Part shown: piece by piece, positions 40,720 through 51,968 of the stretch
Layout of the letters: the number at the start of each line of letters is the position of its first letter
Position numbering within the stretch: position 1 is the stretch's first letter
Assembly (NCBI GenBank): GCA_038025085.1
Contig: CM076152.1
Location: 35,343,501 to 35,407,500 of the forward strand
Reading direction: 5' to 3'
DNA from: Tetragonia tetragonoides
Taxonomy: Eukaryota > Streptophyta > Magnoliopsida > Caryophyllales > Aizoaceae
Length of the DNA stretch: 64,000 nt
Made by a program: the position numbers and the translations under genes
Notes under the pieces: generated by a model
What the model was told of the DNA's origin: nothing
The model's database searches: none
The model's input: only the letters and a program-made list of their open reading frames with translations

Positions 40720-41309
40720 AGGATGACCATTACTTGTCAAAAAAAACCATTTACTTTTCCTAGCCTCCCTCTTTTATTTCTCCTCCTTCTCTCTAAAACG
40801 CTAACCTTTAGTAGAACATATTTTCAGGCCGGGAGGGCCAATTTAGGCCATTCCCGGCCTGTGATCAGGTTTAATCTTGATTTCTAACTTCTTTTCGTTC
40901 TGAGTTAAATAAATTCTCTCCTTTTGTGGAGTTTTTAGGGATCTTCTTATCTTCCTTTCTATAGGATTCTTTTTTCGCCTACTATGCGATTGATTTTTAG
41001 TAGAAACAATATGAATTTGGGGACCGGATATACACACGATCGACGGAATCATACAGAGATTTGCGGGCAAGCGATTGCGTTACTTGTGGTGAAGATCTCC
41101 ACTTCCGTGAAAGATGAAGATACATCAAATGAAGCACATGGTTACTATGCATGTTGGGAGTCGCACCTAAGTATTCTAGTATATTGGTTTGTTAGCGGAT
41201 TTTTTGTTGTTTCTATTGATTTAGTATGTTCATGATTATTTTTATTGTAGATGCCGTATGACTTTTCTATGAATGAAAGTCTCTTATTCCCCTCTCAAAA
41301 AAAAAAAAG
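40720..41309 (+). mobile_element. LINE 3' tail (5'-truncated) with target duplication
   Basis: Ends CTATGAATGAAAGTCTCTTA plus a 12-base A run near 41310. The tail sequence is like plant L1 3' ends but different from the LINEs at 2-16 kb. Flanked by AGAGAGCAGCCTCTCA (about 40704-40719) and AGAGAGCAACCTCTCA (about 41310-41325). No coding domain remains. Confidence 0.65.
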
Positions 41310-41430
41310 AGAGCAACCTCTCAAAGCTGAACATTACAACTTAAACAAATTCAACGACAAGATTAAAAAGCCCGATCATAATTATTAGTTCAATTGTGGG
41401 CAAACCAAATAAAATCTTACACCTGCGAGG

Positions 41431-42591
41431 TTAATTTTTAAACTTGCAGGGCGGCAATGGCAGACCACAAAGACACTTGTTATGGGAAAACTTATCCGGG
41501 CTAAAACGCTTCAAACGCCGGCCCGTGGGGATCGGGCCGCAAAGCAAGTTGTGACTCACGTCTACGTATGTCAAAGGTAACTGGCCTAATTGTTTTGGGA
41601 TTGTACCATATATATGGTTGTTTCTAATATCAAGGTTTCTTAGCCCTATCGGAAACACCACTTTCGAGAAATCGAAGCTAAATTGGTTATCGTCAAGGTA
41701 TATGGTGTCCATAAACTTTTTGTTCCTACTGAAAAAAAACGACGCGTCTCCGGTGAACTTGTTGGAGGACAGGTCCAACAAATTTATGTCCATTTGTCTG
41801 ACGGACTTTGGAATGGGGCCCGACAACCGGTTCGAACCTACAGAGAGCAGCATTTGTGGGCTCTTTAGCGCCCCGAAACTGGCAGGGATTGAACCGGTGA
41901 GCCGGTTCATACGAAGGTCAAAGCGGGTGGCTTTGGTCAAATGAGAGAGAGAAGCGGGGATTGGGCCGGTGAGACGGTTAAAAGAGAGGTCGAAGTTCGT
42001 GAGGTTAGTGAGTTGACCCAGGGTGCTTGGGATTGGGCCGGATAGTTGGTTGTTGCTAAGGGCTAGGTTCGTGAGGCCCGTGAGCTGGCCTAATGAAGCG
42101 GGGATTGAGCCAGTGAGTGCATTTGTGGAGAGGTCAAGTTCAGTCAGCTTTTTGAGGTTTCCCAAGGAAGCGGGGATTGAACCGGTGAGCTTGTTGCCTC
42201 CAACATTGAAGGTTTGGAGGTTGGTAAGCCTGGCAATGCTCTCGGGGATCGGACCCGAAAGCATGCCATAGAGAGTGAATCGGAGTGACTCAAGGTAAGG
42301 GAGGTACCCAATGACGGGTGGGATATCGTAGGATATAGAAGGGGCCAGTTGTACCCCGAGAGATATGACACGGCCGTGTGCGTTACACGCAACACTAGCC
42401 CACTCACAGCAATTGGTTTTGGAGTCCCAATTGATGAAACCTAGTTCATCGTTGCCAAAGTGGGCTTTGATTTGAAGGAGGATTTTCTTGTCATTTGAGT
42501 TGCATTGCTGGGCAAGGGAGAATGAAAGGTGGAGTGAGGATAAGAGGAAAAAGATGAAGAAAGAGAGATTAAAAGGAGTTTTAACTTGCAT
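41431..42591 (-). CDS. PGIP: PGIP-3: polygalacturonase-inhibitor-like protein with 12 LRRs, intact
   Basis: 386 residues, intronless. The open frame extends 51 codons further upstream, but MQVKTPFNLSFFIFFLL gives a proper signal peptide and lines up with PGIP-4 (MQAKTTPRKLSF). Caps: QQCNSNDKK, TNCCEWASVAC at the N-terminus and LLCGPIP...NKCLCGLPLPPCKFKN at the C-terminus, eight cysteines. I count 12 LRRs where PGIP-2 and most family members have 10. The extra two lie in the central run of near-identical units (LTGSIPASLGNL, LTGSIPASLGQL, LSGPIPSTLGQL, LTGPIPASLSHL). The predicted protein is apoplastic; the extra repeats would lengthen the concave binding face. Target unknown. Confidence 0.92.
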   Translation of the reverse strand: MQVKTPFNLSFFIFFLLSSLHLSFSLAQQCNSNDKKILLQIKAHFGNDELGFINWDSKTNCCEWASVACNAHGRVISLGVQLAPSISYDIPPVIGYLPYLESLRFTLYGMLSGPIPESIARLTNLQTFNVGGNKLTGSIPASLGNLKKLTELDLSTNALTGSIPASLGQLTGLTNLALSNNQLSGPIPSTLGQLTNLTNFDLSFNRLTGPIPASLSHLTKATRFDLRMNRLTGSIPASFGALKSPQMLLSVGSNRLSGPIPKSVRQMDINLLDLSSNKFTGDASFFFSRNKKFMDTIYLDDNQFSFDFSKVVFPIGLRNLDIRNNHIYGTIPKQLGQLPLTYVDVSHNLLCGPIPTGRRLKRFSPDKFSHNKCLCGLPLPPCKFKN

Positions 42592-42666
42592 GATGGATTT
42601 TAGTTTGGGTTTAGATGTGATGAGGCCAAATGAGAAATTGAGAGATGAGAGATAATATTTGCTGGC

Positions 42667-42673
42667 TATATAG
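42667..42673 (-). promoter_or_regulatory. TATA box candidate of PGIP-3
   Basis: CTATATAG on the minus strand about 76 bp before the start codon, aligned with the TATATATA of PGIP-4. Confidence 0.55.
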
Positions 42674-42728
42674 AGAGACGATATTTCGAATGCTGTTATA
42701 AACGCAGAACAAGGAGAAATTATTGCCA

Positions 42729-42790
42729 ATGTGCAAGTGGACAAGTGGAGATAGGGGTGGGTGACAAATTTTGTATGGTAGTCACTTTCA
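42729..42790 (-). promoter_or_regulatory. Conserved upstream block of PGIP-3
   Basis: Plus-strand words GTGGACAAGTGGAGAT and GTGACAAATTTTGTATGGTA (42761-42780) followed by GTCAC. The same words occur upstream of PGIP-4 (50411-50461) and GGGACAAATTGCACGGTA at 61726-61743. Conservation outside coding sequence suggests a promoter element, or simply shared ancestry. Confidence 0.5.
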
Positions 42791-43189
42791 GCTATTTGAA
42801 TCTATGTTTTTGTTTTGTTTTTTTGATAATTAGTGTATTATTTATTAATACTTGAATCTACGACTTATCTCTCTCCTTCACGTTGAATGTCCTTTTTTTA
42901 TGTACTATGGTTAACGGAAATCAATTTTACATTACGATAATAATTTAGTGGAGTACATGAGCTAAAAAGTAATCTGAATAAGTTTTGTATGAGTCTATCT
43001 CAAGGTGAGGCTACCTCTATATACAAGCATAATGTCAGCATGATTTCATGTTTGTATAAGGCCTCACCTTTAAATCGTTTCCTACGAAATTTTGTGCAAC
43101 AAGAAAAAGTGAATTTGTTATTGGTGAATTTAAGCAGGTTGACATTTTTCAAAATTTATTGCATAATATTTGCATAGTTCGTGGTCCTA

Positions 43190-43357
43190 TAATCCACCGA
43201 TGAAGACTAAAGCCCACAACAAAAAGGAGAGGTACGTCTTTAAAGCGAGTAATCCAGCTTGTGCTGCTACGCCTACAAGAGTAGTGGGGCTTATGGGTTA
43301 TGGCCCCAAAAGTCCAATACCCACAGGGAGCCCCACAAGGGTCAAAAACCAGGTACA
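43190..43357. repeat. Shared PGIP upstream flank, part A, interrupted copy
   Basis: AAAGCCCACAACAAAAAGG through AGTGGGGCTTATGG resembles 52040-52170. Its continuation lies at 47909-48090, on the other side of the LTR element inserted at 43363. Confidence 0.7.
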
Positions 43358-43362
43358 GTTCA

Positions 43363-44187
43363 TGTTGGAAAATTTAATGTGATTTAAATTTATTATTTGG
43401 GACTTTTATTATTAACTGTTTGACGCCTACTATATACTCGGTAATAGTAATTTATGTACCACTTTTACAGGCTCTAGCAAGTTAATAATATAAAGTCTTA
43501 ACTTATTTACTTAATAAATTATTTTTACTGCTTTGTTAAAGGTGGAGTAATAACTAGTCTCCTATTTTGATTGGTAACTACCTACACTAGTGACATAGTC
43601 AAAGTCTCCTAATAAATTGGTTTGTGAAGCTAGTAAATCTCCTATAAACTAAGTCACTACCATTTTTCATGAAAGTGTGGGTATCTGACTATTTAACCTC
43701 TTGATCACTAATGGTGGAAAATAGAGATGAAAATGCTCTAGTATATTACGTAGCAATATCTAGCTACTTCCACCGGCCTTACAAATATTTGGCTGCTATA
43801 TTGTAAATATATATTACAAAATATATACTAAAAACTAGTTTTGAGCATGGGCGATTCGGTGGTTCGGGAGAGCTATTTGCTGCATTTATAGTTTTCAACG
43901 GGTTGTTGTATCTGAGGTGGAGAACGCTATAACAATGAATTAAAGACTCGTGCAGGAGGGGCGTTTCTTCTCCACGGATAGCGCCTAGCGTGCCTCAATC
44001 CAAACTCTTATTAAACAGGCTACTCTAACCCTTACTCTATTTACATTATCTATTGTTCATCATGTTGATGTAATTTGTACTGGAATCGTACTAGTATTAT
44101 TGTTATCTATATTGTTAATAAAGTTTAATATATGTTAGATTGACGGAAATTCCATTCCCCTATTTTTACTAATAATATTTTCTAACA
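43363..44187 (+). repeat. LARD-like 5' LTR
   Basis: Starts TGTTGGAAAATTTAATG, ends TATTTTCTAACA. Differs from the 3' LTR by scattered substitutions and small indels. Confidence 0.93.
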
Positions 44188-46738
44188 ATAGTGGAGAAAT
44201 TGTTGAGGAATTTCTATCAATTTAACATATATAAGTAGCTATATTACATGTCTATACATGAAACGTATGATTGAATAATATTGGCCAATGAATAACCTGT
44301 TATATGTTAGTTGTAATTTAGCGACTGCGAACATTTCTATCTAACAGTTGGCTAATTGCTTAGTGACATGCTTATAGAAAGTTAATAATTTTGTTGCAAA
44401 TACTCTCGTATTTCAATCTGCCAATCTGTGATTTGGGTTAATTATGGATGAAATTTATATGGTATGAATCTGTAAGTTCATCTGCGGTAACTCTGTATGA
44501 ACCATGCCATTTTTATATGTTTTAAGTTTATATAATTTGCCTATTTATTAATTGATATGTTAATTCACACATGTTCTCTGATCTTAAGGTGTCATAGTAT
44601 GATAAATTTATATTTGACAAGCTAGTCTTTGTGTACTCTTTTATGAGAAAATATTTAATTGCGACTTAGCTTGATGATTCTTATAAGGTCTTGTGTTGAT
44701 CGTGTATACACATTGATTAAAAAATAAAAAAAAAAATCCTGTTTGATTAGCATATGTTTAGTTTTGCTAGTCTACCTTATGTTTTCTCGTATAGGCACTA
44801 TTTGTATATGTTATGATAAAAAAAAAAAAAAAAAAAAAGAGCCAAGTATATTACTTATTTACTTCATGTATGAGATCAGATTTTACGAGACAATCGTATG
44901 ATGTTTGTTAGCTATTAAAAATAGCAATTCAAGAACATACATAAATAACTATATATGGAATGATCTTCCTAAATGTGATTATTGCTTAGCACCTACAGAA
45001 CATACAATTTTACTTTGTGCCGATCAAATGATGTACTATTATTATACCGCTGTGTATAGTTGATTAAGGTTGTTAAATTAGTAATAATGCGTGCTTTATG
45101 TATTCGGATTGCACTTGAATTTTTAGCACACGTGTTCAATGTGATTTGTGGCTTACTTGCATATTCTAAATAGGTGAGTATTATTTGAAGATTTATAATA
45201 TGCAAGTCATTTATGTACGTATACATAGTTATACGACTGATGTCCTATTAAATTCAACATATATAATTTTGCTTGATTTGGAGATCTATATATTGGTTAC
45301 TGGTTCAAGAAATAGATAAATGACTATGTATTATCTTTTGAAAGTACTCTCATAAATTGTGTGTATGTGTCTAAGTTAATATATGGAGTTTTCACGTTTA
45401 CTGAAGCTTTTATCGCATGGTCACATAGCTATATGTGTATTAAGTAAACATTCCAGTAATGTTGTTGCTGTACTTGAGAGATACTCATGTATATGGTGCT
45501 AATTATATGTGTACTAGATGACATTGTTTATGCTTATCAAAACTTGTATCTAGTGAGGATTTATTATTGACAGTTTATTCACTCTAAGATTCTTAAGATT
45601 ATTTGCGATCAGTATATGTGGGGGTTTATATGTTTGGTGAATTCAAACAAATTTGTGCATTTTGGAACTCACATATTTGATTAGCATAGATTTTGCAATT
45701 GTGGGGGTTAAATATAAAACAGAGAGTCATGTAAAAATATGTTGTGTTATGATCACTAAATAAATTGGTGTCTCAATAAGTTTATTTGCATGCCTAATGG
45801 GTAATTTTAAAATGCATTTGTTTAACCTTTTTTGGTTGACATATCTGTTATGCAATGTACTTATGAGATAAGTGTGTAACATGGCCATTGTTTGATGGGT
45901 TTCTAAATGATTTGCATTGCTATTGTGACACAGAGTTGAAATGAACTTGATGCACCAAGAAGAGAAAACAAACTGAGGCATTCAACCAAATAGCAATCAG
46001 CTAGCATGCATTACACATCTAGAGGATAGACTTGAAAAACCAAGTGAAGCATGCAACGATGCTATTATTGACACAAATAAAGATTAGCTAAAAGCTAATC
46101 ACCTCGTTGAGGGAAATGAGACTAAAGCCTATAAATATTGAGTCAATCCAGTGGACACCCATCTCTAATAATTGGCGATCCCATGAACGGAGTTCAACGA
46201 GTAACAACGAAACTGAACGATGACTCAGGGAGCACAACTTATAATTTTACGGAGATATTCCGGATCTCATTCCTATGATGGTGCTCCTGTAAACCGCGAC
46301 AACCATCAGGTTGAGGTATATGTATTTTAATTATATGTGATAAAAGTGAAATACCTCTTAATGAACCCAACTGCAACCAAATTGTGGGGGTGATGGTCAC
46401 GGATCACCCTTGGAGGATTCACCTATACGAGTGTAGTGGTGGGGCCGCCACTACAGGAATTTAGGCAACTCCCTAATGACACTCATGAATTCAGATATCG
46501 TGCGCATGGCCGTAACGCGCCCCACCGATCAGAACCCGAGTAATTATCCGTATTGTCCGTCATGTGTTTCAAAACCCGCCCAAAGGAGTCCTAGCTCAAG
46601 ATTTATAAGTCTCTATGTCTCTTCGGGTGGAGGATTACATGTAACAGGTGTAAGGCTCAAACCCGGAAGGTTCCTTGCACTGAAAAACAGTTTTATATGC
46701 TCACTATATATAAAAGTTATAATTTTCTTTATTTAGTA
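44188..46738. other. Internal region of the LARD-like element
   Basis: No protein recognised. An A run of about 20 at 44817. A GC-richer stretch near 46140-46640 contains GGTGCTCCTGTAAACCGCGA and TGGGGGTGATGGTCACGGAT, perhaps a remnant of gag-side sequence. Confidence 0.5.
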
Positions 46739-47046
46739 CTTCCTCCGTCCCACACTAATGTTATGACTTCTTTTGGGCACGGAGACTAAGAAAAAATGAA
46801 AATGGTGCACAGTTCTCCCATTTGCCCTTGGTTGAATTACTTTTTATCATGTGGTCCACACTCTTATTTCAAACTTTTGAATTGAAGATGAGAGAGAAAC
46901 ATGTGGCCCCTTCTAGGTAGAAGAGAAAATAAGTGAGAGTATTCTAGTAAAAAGACAACAAAAAGAATTCCATTTTAGGTAGTGATAACATTAGAGTGGG
47001 ACGGATGAAAAAGGAAAGTGATAACATTAGTGCGGGACGGAGGGAG
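46739..47046. mobile_element. Stowaway MITE inside the LARD-like element
   Basis: 308 bp between TA dinucleotides. Inverted ends CTTCCTCCGTCCCACACTAA and its complement (TTAGTGCGGGACGGAGGGAG). A second internal copy of the end (GATAACATTAGAGTGGGACG) lies near 46983. Confidence 0.93.
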
Positions 47047-47079
47047 TATACTTATTAAATTTTAAATCATGTGGGGGAT

Positions 47080-47908
47080 TGTTGGAAAATTTAATCTGAT
47101 TTAAAATTTATTATGTGGGACTTTTATTATTAACTGTTTGACGCCTACTATATACTCGGTAATAGTAATCTATATACCACTTTTACAGGCTCTAGCAAGT
47201 TAATAATATAAAGTCTTAATTTATTTACTTAATAAATTATTTTTACTGCTTTGTTAAAGGTGGAGTAATAACTAGTCTCCTATTTTGATTGGTAACTACC
47301 TACACTAGTGACATAGTCAAAGTCTCCTAATAAATTGGTTTGTGAAGCTAGTAAATCTCCTATAAACTACGCCACTACTATTTTTCATGAAAGTGTGGGT
47401 ATCTGATTATTTAACCTCTTGATCACTAATGGTGGAAAATAGAGATGAAAATGCTCTAGTATATTACGTAGCAATATCTAGCTACTTCCACCGGCCTTAC
47501 AAATATTTGGCTGCTATATTGTAAATATATATTACAAAATATTATATACTAAAAACTAGTTTTGAGCATGGGCGATTCGGTGGTTTGGGAGAACTATTTG
47601 CTGCATCTGTAGCTTTCAACGGGTTGTTGTATCTGAGGTGGAGAACGCTATAACAATGAATTAAAGACTCGTATAGGAGGAGCGTTTCTTCTCCACGAAT
47701 AGCGCCTAACGTGCCTCAACCCAAACTCTTATTAAACAGGCTACTCTAACCCTTACTCTATTTACATTATCTATTATTCATCATGTTGATATAATTTGTA
47801 CTGAAATCGTACTAGTATTATTGTTATCCATATAGTTAATAAAGTTTAATATATATTAGATTGACGGAAATTTCATTCCCCTATTTTTACTAATAATATT
47901 TTCTAACA
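47080..47908 (+). repeat. LARD-like 3' LTR
   Basis: 829 bp, directly after the polypurine tract. Ends TTCTAACA before target copy GTTCA. Confidence 0.93.
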
Positions 47909-48230
47909 GTTCACATGACGGTTTGAGTCAAATTGAGTATTTGTAGCAACAAGAGCACGGAGAGGGAGGCCCACAGCGGACCGTGCAATCGAAGCCATGA
48001 TTGGTGGCTAAGCTCCAAAATTTAAAGGACGTGGCAACTGGACAGCCAATAAAGCAACTGACAAGATCGAGATTCCTTTATCGATGTTCAAACTCGTCAA
48101 TTATCCAACCTCAAATGATTTATCTACATACGAAGATAATAGTAGAGACACAAAAGATGTCATCCTCATCAGTGTACAAAGGTACAAGTTGTAGTGAGAT
48201 TGAGTAGGAGCTGAGATGTCAAATTAGGTA
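47909..48230. repeat. Shared PGIP upstream flank, part B
   Basis: Continues 43190-43357. ACGTGGCAACTGGACAGCC (about 48029) also occurs at about 52280 and 60409, with GAGATTC...ATCGATG following in each. Marks a segment duplicated with the PGIP genes. Confidence 0.75.
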
Positions 48231-49077
48231 TTTGAATTTTGAGATGGTTGGGATTCGAATCTCATCTCCCATTTTGTGAGGAATTTATCCCTTCTTCTTT
48301 TCTCTTGTTGATATAAAACATGTGTTCTTTTCCATTTAGACTGTGTTTTTCAGAGTTTACCCTTTAGTTTAGTTTAGTGATTTCATTTCAATTTGTTCAG
48401 TAATGTTTAGATTCGTATGTTATGTTCAATTAAAAACATAAATTTTGTCTCAAATATTAATAAGGGTTTAATTCTATTTAATCATTTCAATCTAATGATT
48501 TGTATTCGTAAAAACGAAGATCGTACCCTAATGGTAGTCAATCCAATAATAACCGTGATTCATTATGCACTGAACTAAGTAGGACATCTCCCTCGATGGA
48601 CAAATTATCAACTCCTTTCACGCTTTTCCCTCCAAAAAAATAGTGAATAGTGACTAGTGACTAGAGAGTAGTCAATGTTGTATACATCCAAAAATTTATT
48701 ACTGTGTCAGTATTATATTGCCAAAGATTTGAATCTCATCTTCAAAGGTAATCCAATACTACAATAGTCCAATAGTACTAGTTCATTGAGAAAAAGATGA
48801 AACAAACGTGAATAATAAATGACCAATAAATAAGCAACAATCAAACATCCAAATGGGCATGTACGAACTCTCAAAGCTGAACATTACAACGGAATAATAA
48901 CGTACATTTCCTTTTCATTTTCACACAACAAATTAAATTTTTATTAAAACAGGCAATTACTTGCTGCCAATTGAGCTACAACAACGACATAACAATAGTC
49001 ACTTACCTTATCCAAGGTCCTTAATTAATTATTCGAGCATAAGAAACAGTCCATTCATCATTAGCACACCAGCAAAT
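48231..49077. other. Gap between shared flank and PGIP-4
   Basis: A possible SINE B box (GGGATTCGAATCTCA near 48248) without a clear element. The sequence CTCAAAGCTGAACATTACAAC near 48869 also follows PGIP-3 at 41322, so the downstream flanks are duplicated too. No gene. Confidence 0.5.
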
Positions 49078-50222
49078 CTAGTTCTTATACTTGCAAGGTG
49101 GTAAGGGCAGACCACAAAGACACTTGTTGTGGGAAAACTTATCGGGACTAAAACGCTTCAAACGCCGGCCGGTGGGGATCGGGCCGCAATGACTCACGTC
49201 AAGGAACTGCAAAGGCAGCTGGCCTAGCTGTTTCGGGATCGAACCATATATATGGTTGTTTCAGATATCAAGGTTTCTTAACCCTATGGGAGACTGCACC
49301 TTCGAAAAATCGAAGCTAAATTGGTTATCGTCGAGGTATATGGTGTCTAAAAACTTTTTGTTCCTCCCAAACAGAAACGACGCGTCACCAGTAAACTTGT
49401 TGTAGGACAAGTCTAACAACATTATGTCAATTTGTCCTACGGACTTTGGAATAGGGCCAGACAACCGGTTTGTCCCTACTGAGAGCAACTTTTGTGGGTT
49501 TTTTAACTCCCCGAAACTGGCGGGGAGTGAACCGGTGAGCCGGTTTGAACGAAGGTCAAACCGGGTTGCTTTGGTCAAATGAGAGAGAGAAGCGGGGATT
49601 GGGCCGGTGAGACGGTTGGAAGAGAGGTCGAAGTTTGTGAGGCTAGTGAGTTGGCCAAGGGTGCTTGGGATTGGGCCGGAGAGTTGGTTGAGATTGAGTC
49701 TAGGTTCGTGAGGCTTGTGAGCTGGCCCAATGAGGCAGGGATTGGGCCGGTAAGCCCATTATTAGAGAGGTCAAGCTCCGTTAGCTTTTTGAGGTTTCCT
49801 AAGAAAGCGGGGATTGAGCCAGTAAGGTTGTTACCACCGACGTCAAGGCTTCGGAGGTTGGTAAGCCTGGCAATGCTCTCGGGGATCGAGCCCGAGAGCT
49901 TGCCGTAGAGAGTGAATCTGAGGGACTCAAGGTAAGGGAGGTACCCAACGACGGGTGGGATATCGTAGTCTACAGAAGGGGCCAATTGAACTCCAAGGGA
50001 GGTGACACGGCCGTGTGCATTACACCCGACACCAAACCATTCCTCACAACAATTGGTTTTGGGGTCCCAGTCGAGATCTTTGCCGAAATGGGCTTTGATT
50101 TGGAGAAGGATTTTCTTGTCATTTGGGTTACAATGTTTAGCAAAAGAGAATGGAAGGTGGAGAGAGAATAAGATGAAGAAGATAAGGAAAGAGAGCTTGC
50201 GAGGGGTAGTTTTAGCTTGCAT
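49078..50222 (-). pseudogene. PGIP: PGIP-4: 12-LRR polygalacturonase-inhibitor-like pseudogene
   Basis: Start MQAKTTPRKLSFLIFFILF with a signal peptide, caps KHCNPNDKK and TNCCEEWFGVGC, repeats closely matching PGIP-3 including the two extra LRRs, and the ending LPPCKYKN with TAG at 49078. Lesions: a 1-nt deletion at about 49690-49700 (after LTSLTNLD) that shifts the frame; TGA at 49261-49263 where PGIP-3 has Arg (CGA-type codon, LDI-R-NNHIYG); and an in-frame 9-nt loss removing Asn-Leu-Leu before CGPIP. Intronless. A recent death is likely since the rest is well kept. Confidence 0.93.
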
Positions 50223-50254
50223 GGTGATGAATAATGATAATAATGCTGGCTAGC

Positions 50255-50262
50255 TATATATA
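50255..50262 (-). promoter_or_regulatory. TATA-like sequence of PGIP-4
   Basis: TATATATA about 33-40 bp before the start codon. Too close to leave a long leader, so start sites may lie elsewhere. Confidence 0.45.
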
Positions 50263-50410
50263 GGGAGAGAAAAAGTTTTTTTTTTTTTTCTTTTTCTTTG
50301 AGTGGGTGAAAAAGATGTTTTAAATGCACTGCGTCGAATTAAACCATACACACACACAACACACAAGCTAAGGTAGAAGTACACAATTGGACCATTGGTA
50401 TAGTATGACA

Positions 50411-50461
50411 GTGGACAAGTTGAGATTTTTGGGTGGGGGACAAATTACATGGTACGGTCAC
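50411..50461 (-). promoter_or_regulatory. Conserved upstream block of PGIP-4
   Basis: GTGGACAAGTTGAGAT and GGGACAAATTACATGGTA (50437-50454) followed by CGGTCACTTTC. Matches the blocks near PGIP-3 and at 61726. Confidence 0.5.
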
Positions 50462-51148
50462 TTTCTGTGCCATTTAATTTTTGAATACTGGTAATGAAGC
50501 ACGTTTGAGATAAGAAGCACATGAGCTAAATTTTGGACAGTAGGACACCCCTAGTCCCTACATAGACAATTTCCTTACAATACATATACATGCATGCACC
50601 TAGCTTCATATATTGTACTAGCCTTTATATTTTTTTTAACCCGGTAAAAAGTAAATTATGTGTGCCCATTGAGAGAAATGAGAGAGGATTAAATATGGAT
50701 CAGGTGAAGCGATATTCATATCCATTTAATTTAAGTTCAAATCCTTCATCCACTTCATATCTATTCTGTTGGATAAAGTGGATAATTAAATGTCCATTTG
50801 ATATTAAATTAGTGTTCTTTGAATTTTTATCATACATACGCTTAAGCCAGTTTGAATTCCTGGTAGAAAATATGAGAAAAATTTAAGAGTAAATAAGTCA
50901 TTAAACTGAATGATTAAGTGAAGAAGTAAATATAATTTGAAAAAAAGTTGCTTTTCTCTAATCAAAATAGGTTGGAATAAGTAGATTGTCATCACTTGCC
51001 ATATTTATGTTATCTATACCACGCACCTTATATAAATATTTTTAAATTGCTAGTCAAGAGATGCAAAAAAAACAAAAAAGGAACTTTCAGGTGGAATGGT
51101 GGATAATTGGTTGATTGTTCGTCTTATATATTGGATGTATTATCAATT
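50462..51148. other. Upstream region of PGIP-4
   Basis: AT-rich. No gene or repeat I can define. Confidence 0.5.
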
Positions 51149-51159
51149 AACATCCCATA

Positions 51160-51361
51160 ATTAAGGGGATGTGGTTGAGTAGTAAGGACTAATTTATTTT
51201 TAACTAATATCGAGGGTTTGAATCTCGTCTTAGGTACGGAGTAATATTAAATTCCTTGGTCAAAAGCACCACCCTTTGAGGTGCGTTCAAGCTATCGTGG
51301 GGAGATAGTTACCATAACCGACGATGGATATCCTTGGTGTAAACAAAAAAAAGGAAAAAAA
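51160..51361 (+). mobile_element. tRNA-derived SINE, complete
   Basis: Target duplication AACATCCCATA at 51149-51159 and 51362-51372. A box GTGGTTGAGTAGTAAGG (near 51171), B box GGGTTTGAATCTCGTC (about 51214), and an A-rich tail from about 51344. About 200 bp, the typical size of plant SINEs. Confidence 0.92.
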
Positions 51362-51398
51362 AACATCCCATAGAATCTAAATCTATTTATTTTGGATA

Positions 51399-51968
51399 GG
51401 GACGACAATAAAGTCCGAACCCGATCCAAACCCGATCCGTCTAGGCCAAAAAAAATCCGAATCGAATTCGAATAAAAAAATCCAAGTCCGAATCCGATTA
51501 GCAAACTCCGAATCGGATTCAGAGCGGATTCAAATGTTGTGTGAAATCCGCCAAAATCCGATCCACCTCCGAATTTGATCCGAATATTAGATTATTTTTA
51601 ATATTTTTTAAAAAAAGAGCACTACATCCCTAATATATTTGAATTAAGTATATATGTTCACCTTTGTTTGTATCTTAAATCCTTAATATATATACCATAT
51701 TTATTTTGTTGAATTAACAATTAGCTATTTAGTACTCGTATATCTTATATATGTTCACATTTAAATAAAAGAAATTGGAAGTAAGTCGAATAAACGGATC
51801 TGATCTAGATCGGATTCGTAGGTTACCGACTCCAAATAGTTTGGAATTCGAATCCTCCCTGATCGGAGGCTATTCGAATTCGGAGGTGATTCTAGAATTT
51901 ATTTAGTATTCGGAGCGGATTCGGATTTAACATAATTCGATCCAAATCCGATTTATTGCCATTCCTAA
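51399..51968. mobile_element. MITE-like repeat rich in TCCGAA/ATCCGAT words
   Basis: Ends TAGGGACGACAATAAAGTCC and, on the opposite strand, TAGGAATGGCAATAAATCGG are inverted repeats. The interior has clusters of CCGAATC/GATCCGA at both ends around an AT-rich middle. No coding capacity. Possibly hAT. Confidence 0.7.

Larger units (their letters stand above)
43363..47908 (+). mobile_element. Non-autonomous LTR retrotransposon (LARD-like)
   Basis: LTRs 43363-44187 and 47080-47908 (825 and 829 bp, TG...CA) and target duplication GTTCA (43358-43362 and 47909-47913). Polypurine tract CATGTGGGGGAT ends at 47079. The 2.9-kb inside has no gag or pol frame. The sequence after the 5' LTR (ATAGTGGAGAAATTG) does not look like the usual initiator-Met primer site. 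A Stowaway MITE lies just before the 3' LTR. Confidence 0.95.

Noticed and set aside
41618..42271. Antisense frames over PGIP-2, PGIP-3 and PGIP-4
   Set aside because: Shadows of the regular LRR codon pattern on the other strand.
42592..42744. 51-codon N-terminal extension of PGIP-3
   Set aside because: It would bury the signal peptide, and PGIP-4 aligns only from the downstream Met.
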